DNA of 17,190 nt, taken from the NCBI GenBank assembly GCA_021796315.1, contig JAJYOH010000057.1:1-17190 (forward strand). Direction: 5' to 3'. Origin of the DNA: Chloroflexota bacterium. GTDB taxonomy: Bacteria > Chloroflexota > Anaerolineae > Anaerolineales > Villigracilaceae. Under the pieces are notes generated by a model that saw nothing but the letters and a program-made list of their open reading frames with translations, had not been told where the DNA came from and searched no databases. A program made the position numbers and the translations under genes. Below, piece by piece: positions 1 through 6,763 of this stretch. Position 1 is the first letter of the stretch; the number at the start of each line of letters is the position of its first letter.

Positions 1-2011
1 ATGTGGGTGTAAAGGTCGGCGTCGCCGTCGAAGCAGCAGAAGCATTGTAAATCATTGGAGCCACCCACAAAGCACGATCGCCAGTCGCGGAACCGGCGGA
101 GAGAATGGTAAGAATGAACTTCACATCCTGTCCGACCAATGGGCTCAAATCAAGGTCAGCCTGATAATATTGCCCTTCATACTTTTCAACGAATGCCCAG
201 AACACGGTGATGTTCGTACTGGTACCAGCCAGATAATCAAGGCGGAATACAACATAACAGGAGGTGGCATTATATTCACAATTGACAATCGAGCGGAAGC
301 GGTCTCCAGCTTGGACATGATACGAAGGATAGAAACCTTGAATGTATCCATTGTAAATATTCTGCGGGAAGGTCAATAATCCCGGCCGCGTATCGATCGT
401 ACCATTCTCAAGTCTTGGGCTCGCAAGTTTGAGCACGAAGCCCCTCGGATCGCCATCCGTGCCCGGGCAGGGCAAAGCTCCAGCGCCGCTGTACCAGGCT
501 GCCGAACAGGCGCTGGCAGCGAAATCATACTTCGTTCCTGCAATGGGAGTTGCAGTCGGTCCACCGGGCGTCGGCGAGACTGTTGGCGTGGCAGTCGGAC
601 CGGACACTTTGATATCGACCCACCACGATTTGGTCCCGGCGGTGCCGATACCAAATGGAACGCCGCTGGCATTTTTGAGTCTCCAGTAACCGCGATAGGA
701 ACCGGCGCTGCTGGGTGAAGTTAAGTTAATCGTCAAATCGACAGTTTGTCCGGGCACAACGGAGTTCGGCAAATTCGCCGAAGCAGGCCCGCCCATCTGA
801 TCGCCAGAGTCAAAGATCAACGCGTAAGATGTGGTCCACGTGCAGGTGCCAACGTTCTTGACGCGCCAGGTCTTGGTGAAAGGTGCATTGGGGCTGAACA
901 TTGTGCCGTCTGGAATAGTCACATCTGCAATGAATTGAGCGCGATCACAGGCAGCAGGCATCGGAGTAATGGCGCCCGGCGTGGGCGTGAATGTAGGCGT
1001 CGGAGGCGTACCCGTTACGGTCGGGGGAGGCACGGCTCCTGGTCGCACAAGAACGGGGCGAACCCATAAAGCGCGGTCACCCACTGGCGATCCGTATGCG
1101 CGGATGCCCAAAATCAAACTTACATTTTGTCCGGCAAGCGCGCTCAAATTGATGCTGGCATTATATGAAAGGCCATCATATTTTTCGTTCCAGGTCCACA
1201 GGGTATAAACATTTCCGCTTGCTGTTTTATATTGCAGGAAATAACGGGCATAGCAGCTAACTGCGGCATTTTGGCATCCAACCGTGACTTGAAATAAATC
1301 ACCGTTTTGAATCGTCATGGCGGGATAGATGCTATAAACCACACCGTTATATATTTGTTGCGGAGACATGAGAATACCGGGATTCAGGGCCGGCACATTA
1401 TTTTCCAGGACCGGGTTGGTCAAACCAAGGGCAAAGCCATCAGCGCTTCCATCGGTTCCCGGGCATGGAAGGAGCGCAGTGTCGTTGTACCAATTGGCCT
1501 GGCACAAGTTCGATGTGAAGTCGTAATACACACCGTACGGACTGCCGCCGCCCGATACATTGATATCCACCCACCAGGATCTGTTGGCATTGTAGCCAAT
1601 TCCAAACAGGACACCGGAGGCGTTCTTGAATTTCCAGTAACCGATGTAATGACCTGCCGCGCTCGGCGCAGTCATGCTCACAGTCAAATCAACGGTCTGT
1701 CCCGGGGCGACATTGCCTGGAAAATTAACTGAAGCGGGAGCGCCCATCTGGCTGCCGGAATCAAACACCAGCGCATACGAGGTTGTCCATGTGCAAGTAC
1801 CGATATTTTTCAAGCGCCAGGTCTTGGTGAAGGTGGCTCCGGCGCTAAATGATGTTCCGTCAGGAACAGTTACGTCCGTGATGAACTGCGCCCAATCACA
1901 GACTGAAACCGCGGCGGCGTGCTGCGGCACTGATAAGCTGGCTGCAGGAACGAGCGAAAATACAAGAACAGCCAACATCAAGGTAATGCTAATGGATAGT
2001 TTTGATTTCAT
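1..2011 (-). CDS. Secreted modular protein with two NBR1-type FW (Ig-like) domains, partial
   Basis: The reading frame is open from the ATG at 2011 to the window edge (670 codons), so the C-terminus is missing. AAGGAG lies 5 nt before the ATG. Residues 1 to about 34 form a signal peptide with a hydrophobic core. Residues 38-152 are an FW domain, like the NBR1 Ig-like domain of bacterial surface proteins, with W65, W75, W126 and W146/W147 visible. Residues 159-322 form an unnamed module that starts with a YDF...C...WY pattern, contains LPCPGTDG and ends in GDRALWV. After a Thr/Pro-rich linker (about 325-352) comes a second FW domain (355 to about 468), another linker, and a second copy of the unnamed module (495 to about 655). 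A further TPTFTPT linker begins at the edge. FW domains are thought to bind proteins or peptides, but the role here is unknown. The protein is probably extracellular, and the repeat pattern may continue outside the window. Confidence 0.85.
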   Translation of the reverse strand, partial: MKSKLSISITLMLAVLVFSLVPAASLSVPQHAAAVSVCDWAQFITDVTVPDGTSFSAGATFTKTWRLKNIGTCTWTTSYALVFDSGSQMGAPASVNFPGNVAPGQTVDLTVSMTAPSAAGHYIGYWKFKNASGVLFGIGYNANRSWWVDINVSGGGSPYGVYYDFTSNLCQANWYNDTALLPCPGTDGSADGFALGLTNPVLENNVPALNPGILMSPQQIYNGVVYSIYPAMTIQNGDLFQVTVGCQNAAVSCYARYFLQYKTASGNVYTLWTWNEKYDGLSYNASINLSALAGQNVSLILGIRAYGSPVGDRALWVRPVLVRPGAVPPPTVTGTPPTPTFTPTPGAITPMPAACDRAQFIADVTIPDGTMFSPNAPFTKTWRVKNVGTCTWTTSYALIFDSGDQMGGPASANLPNSVVPGQTVDLTINLTSPSSAGSYRGYWRLKNASGVPFGIGTAGTKSWWVDIKVSGPTATPTVSPTPGGPTATPIAGTKYDFAASACSAAWYSGAGALPCPGTDGDPRGFVLKLASPRLENGTIDTRPGLLTFPQNIYNGYIQGFYPSYHVQAGDRFRSIVNCEYNATSCYVVFRLDYLAGTSTNITVFWAFVEKYEGQYYQADLDLSPLVGQDVKFILTILSAGSATGDRALWVAPMIYNASAASTATPTFTPT

Positions 2012-2103
2012 TCATTCTCCTTCCAAACCATGCAGGAACAAGCTCGATATAAGACGTCTCCAATGAAAAATCAGTTCCCGGGCATTGGTTATGCGCCGTC
2101 CAT

Positions 2104-2132
2104 AGTATAACTTTTAATGAACAATTGTTCAA
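2104..2132 (-). promoter_or_regulatory. Predicted sigma70-type promoter for the FW-domain protein
   Basis: Read on the minus strand, TTGAAC (2132-2127) and TATACT (2109-2104) are separated by exactly 17 bp. Transcription would start near 2097 and give an untranslated leader of about 86 nt before the ATG at 2011. The -35 hexamer and the neighbouring spacer overlap the LexA-like palindrome at 2118-2131, so the same operator could repress this promoter. Confidence 0.6.
2118..2131. promoter_or_regulatory. Predicted LexA (SOS) box, Gram-positive type
   Basis: TGAACAATTGTTCA is a perfect 14-bp palindrome containing GAAC-N4-GTTC, the core of the LexA/DinR box known from Bacillus and other Gram-positive bacteria. 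It sits 42 bp upstream of the dinB start. DNA polymerase IV genes are common SOS targets, so position and sequence agree. It also covers the -35 of the divergent promoter. Whether LexA of this lineage uses this motif is assumed. Confidence 0.68.
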
Positions 2133-2159
2133 TATGTGAATTACCCCCCAATCGCGCTA

Positions 2160-2165
2160 TATAAT
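2160..2165 (+). promoter_or_regulatory. Predicted dinB -10 element, near-leaderless transcript
   Basis: A perfect TATAAT ends 7 bp before the dinB ATG, so transcription would start at or next to the start codon. No Shine-Dalgarno sequence is visible before the ATG, which fits a leaderless mRNA. The -35 is weak: GTGAAT at 2136-2141 with an 18-bp spacer matches 3 of 6 positions. The LexA-like box lies just upstream of it. Confidence 0.5.
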
Positions 2166-2172
2166 TGGTTAG

Positions 2173-3381
2173 ATGAGCCGCACGATCCTTCACCTCGACC
2201 TGGATGCCTTCTTCTGTTCTGTTGAAGAAACACGCAATGCCGACTTGCGCGGCAAGCCATTCGCAGTTGGCGGCAAACCCGATGAACGCGGAGTCGTTGC
2301 ATCGTGTTCATACGCGGCGCGCAGATTTGGAGTCCGCTCGGCCATGCCAATGTCACGCGCATTGCGCCTCGTACCAAACCTGATCATCGTTCCGGGAAGG
2401 CATAAACTTTATAGCGAAGTTTCCAAACAAGTCATGGAACGCCTTCATAACTTAACAGCACTTGTCGAACAGATTTCAATCGATGAGGCTTTTCTGGATA
2501 TTTCCGATCTGCGCGGTAAAAGTCCTGAACGCATCGCACGCGGACTTCAGGCGGGCATCCGCGACGAATTACATCTACCCAGCTCGATCGGAATCGCCTC
2601 GAACAAGCTGGTTGCCAAGATCGCCACCGAGGTTGGAAAGAAAGCCGCAAAAGGAAACGGCCCGCCATTTGGCCTGACCATTGTCCCGATTGGCGAAGAA
2701 GCCGCGTTCCTCGCCCCTCTTCCGGCAGATATGTTGTGGGGAGTCGGCCCAAAAACATCCGCGCGATTAACTGAATTGGGAATTCACACCATCGGCGATA
2801 TCGCGCGCTGGCCTGAAAACGAATTGATCCGCCTGTTCGGCGAGAACGGGCGCGATCTGGCACGTCACGCGCGCGGGATCGATGACAGGCCGATCACAAC
2901 CGAGCGTGAGACAAAATCCATCAGCCAGGAAATAACTTTTTCGCGCGACGTGCGCGACGATGCGGCATTACAAAAAACTTTGCGTGAACAGGCAACAGAA
3001 GTTGGTCGTCAGTTGAGACGGGAACATCTGGTGGGCGTAACAATTAAGTTGAAAATCCGCTGGCCTGATTTCACAACCGTGACAAAGCAGACAACTTTAT
3101 CCCGGCCGACCGATCAGGAAAAGGAAATTGCCGAGGTGGCGCTAAATTTAATGGCGGCCGTTCGCAGGTCCGGACAGGCGGTGCGTTTGATCGGCGTCGG
3201 CGTGAGCGGACTCGGTCCGCCCATCCGTCAGCTTGGATTATGGGATGTCGAGTCCGACAAGTCGCGCAAGTTGCAAGACGCGGTTGACATCCTGCGCGAA
3301 AAATATGGCGAGAAAGTAATCCGTAAAATAGAGACTTCCGAGTTCTTGAAGAACTCGGAAGTCTGGAAGGAGAAAAAATGA
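2173..3381 (+). CDS. dinB: DNA polymerase IV (Y-family translesion polymerase)
   Basis: This 402-residue protein is an error-prone polymerase that copies past damaged template bases. The palm has the first catalytic motif HLDLDAFF, with D9 and D11 aligning with the metal ligands and F14 at the steric-gate position. The SIDEAFLD motif supplies D104/E105. A helix-hairpin-helix (MLWGVGPKTSARL, about 188-200) marks the thumb, followed by the little-finger domain. QLGLW at 353-357 resembles a sliding-clamp binding peptide. The last 17 or so residues (TSEFLKNSEVWKEKK) are largely encoded by a 33-nt DNA palindrome and look like a recent extension. The start lacks a ribosome binding site, consistent with leaderless expression. 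The stop overlaps the next gene by ATGA, so the two are probably co-translated. Confidence 0.96.
   Translation: MSRTILHLDLDAFFCSVEETRNADLRGKPFAVGGKPDERGVVASCSYAARRFGVRSAMPMSRALRLVPNLIIVPGRHKLYSEVSKQVMERLHNLTALVEQISIDEAFLDISDLRGKSPERIARGLQAGIRDELHLPSSIGIASNKLVAKIATEVGKKAAKGNGPPFGLTIVPIGEEAAFLAPLPADMLWGVGPKTSARLTELGIHTIGDIARWPENELIRLFGENGRDLARHARGIDDRPITTERETKSISQEITFSRDVRDDAALQKTLREQATEVGRQLRREHLVGVTIKLKIRWPDFTTVTKQTTLSRPTDQEKEIAEVALNLMAAVRRSGQAVRLIGVGVSGLGPPIRQLGLWDVESDKSRKLQDAVDILREKYGEKVIRKIETSEFLKNSEVWKEKK
3332..3364. repeat. 33-nt perfect palindrome, copy 1 (inside the dinB 3' end)
   Basis: Two 16-nt arms (3332-3347 and 3349-3364) are exact reverse complements around a single G. The arm contains CTTCCGAGTTCTT. 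The element lies in frame inside the last codons of dinB and encodes most of its C-terminal tail. A near-identical copy at 4497-4529 differs by one paired substitution. No T-tract follows, so a simple intrinsic terminator is unlikely. Confidence 0.93.
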
Positions 3382-4022
3382 AAATTCTTGACTTGAAAAA
3401 AGAGTTCAAATATTTGTATCAGCCATCAGCGAAGAAAATCGAGATCGTGAAAGCGCCGCGTTTGCAATTCGCTATGGTCGATGGCGCAATCGAAAAAGGA
3501 TCGGAGCCGGGGAAATCGCCGTCGTTCCAGGAAGCCACAGAAGCCATGTACGGAATTTCATACACCTTGAAATTCATGTTGAAGAAACGAAAAACAAATG
3601 CCATTGATTATCCCGTCATGGCATTGGAGGGATTGTGGTGGGTGGAAGACGGCGTGTTCGATATCACGGTAAAAGATAATTGGTTTTACACCTTGATGAT
3701 CATGCAGCCACCCGTGATCACAAAAGATTTATTCGAGGAAGCGCGCGAACAGGTGCGGAAGAAACGCGGCGACTCGCCTGCGCTTGCAAAGTCAAGGTTG
3801 GAATATTTTGAAGAAGGCCTGTGCGCACAAGTCATGCACGTCGGACCTTATGCGACCGAGCCGGCCACCATCGAGCGCATGAGAGAATTCATGAAAGAGA
3901 ACGGCTATCGCGACAACGTTGGGCCGGGCGGTAAGCATCACGAAATCTATCTCGGCGATCCGCGCAAAGCCGCGCCGGAAAAGTTGAAGACGGTGTTGAG
4001 GCATCCGGTGATAAAGGCTTGA
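3378..4022 (+). CDS. GyrI-like small-molecule-binding domain protein
   Basis: This 214-residue protein has the fold features of stand-alone GyrI-like domains, related to the effector-binding domains of MerR/AraC regulators and to SbmC/GyrI. Visible marks are the start KAPRLQFAMVDGAIEKGSEP, the central ALEGLWWVEDG, and LCAQVMHVGPYATEPATIERMREF followed by HHEIYLGDPRKA, the typical last strand and acidic pocket region. There is no DNA-binding domain. The ligand is unknown; relatives bind hydrophobic cationic compounds or are proposed hydrolases. The start overlaps the dinB stop by ATGA, and AAGGAG sits just after the palindrome inside dinB, so expression is probably coupled. The name is family-level only. 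Confidence 0.85.
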   Translation: MKILDLKKEFKYLYQPSAKKIEIVKAPRLQFAMVDGAIEKGSEPGKSPSFQEATEAMYGISYTLKFMLKKRKTNAIDYPVMALEGLWWVEDGVFDITVKDNWFYTLMIMQPPVITKDLFEEAREQVRKKRGDSPALAKSRLEYFEEGLCAQVMHVGPYATEPATIERMREFMKENGYRDNVGPGGKHHEIYLGDPRKAAPEKLKTVLRHPVIKA

Positions 4023-4034
4023 GGACTGCAAGTT

Positions 4035-4069
4035 AACCTGATGATGAGGCCCTGCGTCGTCATCAGGTT
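4035..4069. repeat. Hairpin-forming inverted repeat
   Basis: Arms at 4035-4047 and 4057-4069 (AACCTGATGATGA and its complement) pair over 13 bp with one G-T mismatch around a 9-nt loop. It starts 12 nt after the stop of the GyrI-like gene and could stabilise or end its transcript. No T-tract follows. Confidence 0.75.
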
Positions 4070-4100
4070 CTCGTTCCAACGCGAAGCATTGGAACGAGAA
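4068..4100. repeat. Hairpin-forming inverted repeat
   Basis: TTCTCGTTCCAA (4068-4079) and its exact complement (4089-4100) form a 12-bp stem with a 9-nt loop. It begins where the previous hairpin ends, giving two tandem stems in the 115-bp gap before the zinc-protein gene. No T-tract follows it. Confidence 0.78.
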
Positions 4101-4137
4101 ATCAAAGGTTGGAAGGTCTGAAAGAAAAGGAAAAATA

Positions 4138-4497
4138 TTGATCTGTTTTTATCACCCGGATAGACCCGCCATCGGAATCTGCAAACACTGTCAGCGCGGA
4201 CTATGTGTTGATTGCGCGGCACTCGTAAATGATTCTCTGGCCTGCAAAAATCGGCACGAGGAGCAAGTCCGCGCGTTGGAGCAGATGATCGCCCGCAATA
4301 TTTTACAGGCGGAACGTATCGGCTCATCTTATTTGCGAAACGCGATTTTTTACGGACTGGTCGGTCTGGCTTTTGCGGGCTTTGGATTCTGGCAATTGAA
4401 TTGGCTGGGACTGCAAGCGGTCCTGTTTATGATGTTGGGATTTTTTCTCCTTTTCGCGGCAGGTATGAATTTTGTGGAGAGCAGAAAATATAAATAA
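4138..4497 (+). CDS. Small B-box-like zinc-binding membrane protein
   Basis: The 119-residue frame begins at a TTG with AAAAGG about 7 nt upstream; no in-frame ATG precedes the first metal ligand. The N-terminus carries C3, H6, C15, C18, C23, C26, C36 and H40 in a CxxH...CxxC...CxxC...C...H order, like the B-box zinc fingers found in small bacterial membrane proteins. Two hydrophobic stretches (about 67-85 and 90-109) would be transmembrane helices, and the tail is basic (ESRKYK). The cytoplasmic zinc finger may recruit a partner protein to the membrane. Function is unknown. A palindrome starts right at its stop codon. Confidence 0.78.
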   Translation: MICFYHPDRPAIGICKHCQRGLCVDCAALVNDSLACKNRHEEQVRALEQMIARNILQAERIGSSYLRNAIFYGLVGLAFAGFGFWQLNWLGLQAVLFMMLGFFLLFAAGMNFVESRKYK

Positions 4498-4529
4498 GAC
4501 TTCGGAGTTCTTGAAGAACTCCGAAGTCT
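4497..4529. repeat. 33-nt perfect palindrome, copy 2
   Basis: Arms 4497-4512 and 4514-4529 are exact complements around a central G. It matches copy 1 (3332-3364) except for C to G at arm position 8 and the matching G to C in the other arm, so pairing is kept. It begins at the last base of the zinc-protein stop codon. It may help end or stabilise that transcript, but there is no T-tract. Confidence 0.93.
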
Positions 4530-4590
4530 ATTAATCAGCAACTTTGGATTTACTCCTGCGTATGTTTTGTAGAAATCAAAAGGAGATAAA

Positions 4591-4812
4591 ATGAACACTT
4601 CCTACAAACAATTGACGCGCAGTCGAACCAAACGCGTCGTGGCTGGACTTTGCGCAGGACTCGGCACCTACTTCGGCATCGACCCAGTTCTTGTCCGTCT
4701 GATCTTCGTGCTGGGATTTTTCCTCGGCGGACATTTCGGCATCATCCTGCTTTACATCATCATGGCGCTGGTGATTCCAGAAGAGCCGCTTCAACAACCA
4801 GTCCAGCAATAA
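4591..4812 (+). CDS. PspC-domain small membrane protein
   Basis: This 73-residue protein matches the PspC domain: a basic start (TRSRTKRVVAGLCAGLG), then YFGIDPVLVRLIFVLGFFLGG, then a second hydrophobic helix ending in VIPEEP. In Proteobacteria PspC belongs to the phage-shock envelope-stress response; stand-alone short PspC proteins are widespread and mostly uncharacterised. AAAGGAG lies about 8 nt before the ATG. It is the last plus-strand gene before the convergent export operon. The precise function here is not known. Confidence 0.9.
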   Translation: MNTSYKQLTRSRTKRVVAGLCAGLGTYFGIDPVLVRLIFVLGFFLGGHFGIILLYIIMALVIPEEPLQQPVQQ

Positions 4813-4814
4813 AA

Positions 4815-4847
4815 AAAGAGCAGGTTTCTTGATGAAACCTGTTCTTT
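4815..4847. terminator. Bidirectional intrinsic terminator between convergent genes
   Basis: AAAGAGCAGGTTT and AAACCTGTTCTTT pair over 13 bp with one G-T mismatch around CTTGATG. An A-run (4811-4817) precedes it, which gives a T-run for minus-strand transcripts; on the plus strand the tail is shorter (CTTTGATTCT). It lies between the ends of the PspC gene and the last ABC ATPase gene, where both units should stop. Confidence 0.8.
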
Positions 4848-4851
4848 GATT

Positions 4852-5760
4852 CTATCTCGCCAACGAGATAAACACATCTTCCAAGGTCGGTTCGCCAGCG
4901 GCGATATTGGTGACATGTACACCTTTGGCATCCAGACCTTTTTGCAGGTCTTCCTTTTTCATGCCGCGCTCTGTGATGGTACGCAGGTGATCGCCAGCCA
5001 AACCGATTCGCAGGACGCCGTCAATTTCATGCAAGGCGGCCAAGCCATCCTGCAAAGGTTCGGCAAAGACTTCCCATACATCGCCGGGAACAACGGTTTC
5101 TTTTAATTTTGTGGGCGTATCCATCGCCAATAATTTTCCGTCACGCATGACGCCCACGCGCTCGCAGTATTCCGCTTCGTCCATGTAATGCGTCGTCACC
5201 AAAATCGTCACACCATTTTCCGCGAACTGATAAATTAAATCCCAGAAGGCGCGGCGCGCAGTCGGGTCCACGCCGGAAGTCGGTTCGTCGAGGAAAAGCA
5301 ATTTAGGTTGATGAACCACCGCGATGCCCAACGCAAGTCTCTGACGCCAACCGGCGGAGAGAGAACGTGTCAGCGTGGAATCATGCCCGGTCAGGCCGAC
5401 CAGTTCGAGGGTCGATCTGATGCGGGCTTTGTCGCGGATGCCATATACGCCGCCGTAAAATTCCAGATTTTCCCAGACCGTCAAATCGTCATACAGCGCA
5501 AACTTCTGCGACATGTATCCGGCGCGCATACGAACATCTTCCGATTGTCGAAACGCGTCGAAGCCGAGCACAGTAGCCTTGCCGTCGCTGGGTTCAAGCA
5601 ATCCGAGCAACATGCGGATCGTCGTGGTTTTGCCAGAACCGTTCGGGCCGAGGTAACCAACCACTTCACCGGGTTCAACCTGGAAGTTGATGTGATCGAC
5701 CGCCACAAATTCGCCAAAGCGGCGCGTGAGATTTTCAACGAAGATGACTGGGTCACTCAT
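4852..5760 (-). CDS. ABC exporter ATPase, second subunit (YbhF C-terminal-half-like)
   Basis: The 302-residue form starting MSDPVIFVENL at 5760 is preferred over a start at 5838, because residues upstream of it have no family match and would overlap the previous gene by 86 bp. The chosen start overlaps that gene's stop by 8 bp. Walker A GPNGSGKT is at 38-45, the Q-loop glutamine at 85, Walker B LLFLDE at 154-159 and the switch histidine at 191 (TTHYMDEA). The signature is LSAGW (134-138) instead of LSGGQ. It is one of two ATPases that probably form a heterodimer driving the two ABC-2 permeases of this operon. The substrate is unknown; related systems export drugs or other hydrophobic compounds. 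Confidence 0.93.
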   Translation of the reverse strand: MSDPVIFVENLTRRFGEFVAVDHINFQVEPGEVVGYLGPNGSGKTTTIRMLLGLLEPSDGKATVLGFDAFRQSEDVRMRAGYMSQKFALYDDLTVWENLEFYGGVYGIRDKARIRSTLELVGLTGHDSTLTRSLSAGWRQRLALGIAVVHQPKLLFLDEPTSGVDPTARRAFWDLIYQFAENGVTILVTTHYMDEAEYCERVGVMRDGKLLAMDTPTKLKETVVPGDVWEVFAEPLQDGLAALHEIDGVLRIGLAGDHLRTITERGMKKEDLQKGLDAKGVHVTNIAAGEPTLEDVFISLAR

Positions 5761-6757
5761 ACGCCTGCTCCGACAATGAAATGAATACATCTTCAAGGGA
5801 TGGTGGAATGGGACGCAGATCATCGAGCGCTGCGCCACCGCTTCTTATCGCGGACGGGAGGCGGTTCGCCACGACCTCGGCCTTTTTCTCGCCGACGCGT
5901 AAATGCAGCCGGTCGCCGAACGGGCGCACATCTTCAACGTCCGGGTCCTGATGCGCGATCTGGCGCAAAAGATTTAACGGCGAACCGCGCAATTCAAGGA
6001 TGCGTCCCGCCAGACGATCTCGCAATTGCGACGGTGTGTCTTCCGCGATGATCTGCCCGTGCCGCATAAAGCCGACTCGATTACAACGCGCGGCTTCGTC
6101 CATATAAGGTGTGGAGATCAGAACCGAAACCTGGCCCCCCTCTCGCTCTCCCCTCACCCCTTCCCCTTTCCCATCGGGAGAGGAGCTAGATGTGAGGGGC
6201 GTTGAAACTAATTTAATTAAGAGCTGCCAAAAATCCTGACGCGTGACGGGGTCAACGCCGGTAGTTGGTTCATCGAGCAGTAGCAAACGCGGACGCGTCA
6301 CAAGCGCGGAAGCGAGTCCAAGTTTTTGTTTCATGCCGCCGGAAAGTTGTCCGGCGCGGCGGTCAGTGAAATTGCCAAGACCAACGAACTCTAAAATTTC
6401 CATGCAACGCGGCAGCCACTCATCGGATTTGAGTCCACGCACTTCGGCAAAGAAGCGGATATTTTCAAGCACGGTCAAATCTTCGTAAAGTGAAAAACGC
6501 TGGGATAAATAACCGAGTTGTGAACGCGCGTCTTCAGTGTGTTTTTGAATATCAAAACCGCAGACCGTGCATTCACCCGAATCGGGTTTCAACGCTCCGA
6601 CAATAAGTCGCATGGTTGTGGTTTTGCCTGCGCCGTCCGAGCCAACCAGGCCATAAATCTCGCCTGCCTTCACTTGCAGGGAAACGCCATCCACAGCGTG
6701 GGTCTTGCCGAAATGTTTATGAAGATTCTCCGTTTGAATAAAAAAGGTATCGTCCAC
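5753..6757 (-). CDS. ABC exporter ATPase, first subunit (YbhF N-terminal-half-like), with in-frame insertion
   Basis: This 334-residue ATPase starts at a GTG six bases after the HlyD-type gene stop. It has Walker A GSDGAGKT (39-46), Q-loop Q86, a good signature LSGGMKQ (138-144) and Walker B LLLLDE (158-163). The switch histidine is replaced by proline (STPYMDEA, P217). Between the D-loop and the H-loop strand about 23 extra residues (around 185-208, rich in S, P, G, E and R) interrupt the usual spacing; the sister ATPase lacks them. The underlying DNA is palindromic (6150-6199), so the insert looks like a captured repeat element. The frame remains open, and all other motifs are intact, so the protein is probably functional. 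Confidence 0.92.
   Translation of the reverse strand: MDDTFFIQTENLHKHFGKTHAVDGVSLQVKAGEIYGLVGSDGAGKTTTMRLIVGALKPDSGECTVCGFDIQKHTEDARSQLGYLSQRFSLYEDLTVLENIRFFAEVRGLKSDEWLPRCMEILEFVGLGNFTDRRAGQLSGGMKQKLGLASALVTRPRLLLLDEPTTGVDPVTRQDFWQLLIKLVSTPLTSSSSPDGKGEGVRGEREGGQVSVLISTPYMDEAARCNRVGFMRHGQIIAEDTPSQLRDRLAGRILELRGSPLNLLRQIAHQDPDVEDVRPFGDRLHLRVGEKKAEVVANRLPSAIRSGGAALDDLRPIPPSLEDVFISLSEQAYE
6150..6199. repeat. Palindromic element inserted in frame in an ABC ATPase gene
   Basis: CCCCTCAC (6150-6157) and GTGAGGGG (6192-6199) bracket CTTTCCC and GGGAGAGG half-sites, giving an imperfect 50-nt inverted repeat. Flanking CT-rich sequence (6136-6149) seems part of the same unit. The G/A-rich strand with GGGAG and GTGAGGGG resembles common dispersed palindromic repeats of bacteria, but the family was not verified. 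It encodes the extra residues in the ATPase. Confidence 0.75.
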
Positions 6758-6763
6758 GGCTAA

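Noticed and set aside
429..1732. Several plus-strand frames of 80-140 residues
   Set aside because: They are antisense to the FW-domain protein, whose minus-strand frame is continuous and full of recognisable domain motifs.
3332..3364. Intrinsic terminator at the end of dinB
   Set aside because: The palindrome is inside the coding frame, no T-tract follows, and the next gene starts at the dinB stop.
5761..5838. Longer start for the second ABC ATPase
   Set aside because: It would overlap the upstream ATPase by 86 bp and add residues unlike the family. The start at 5760 gives a normal N-terminus and a short 8-bp overlap.
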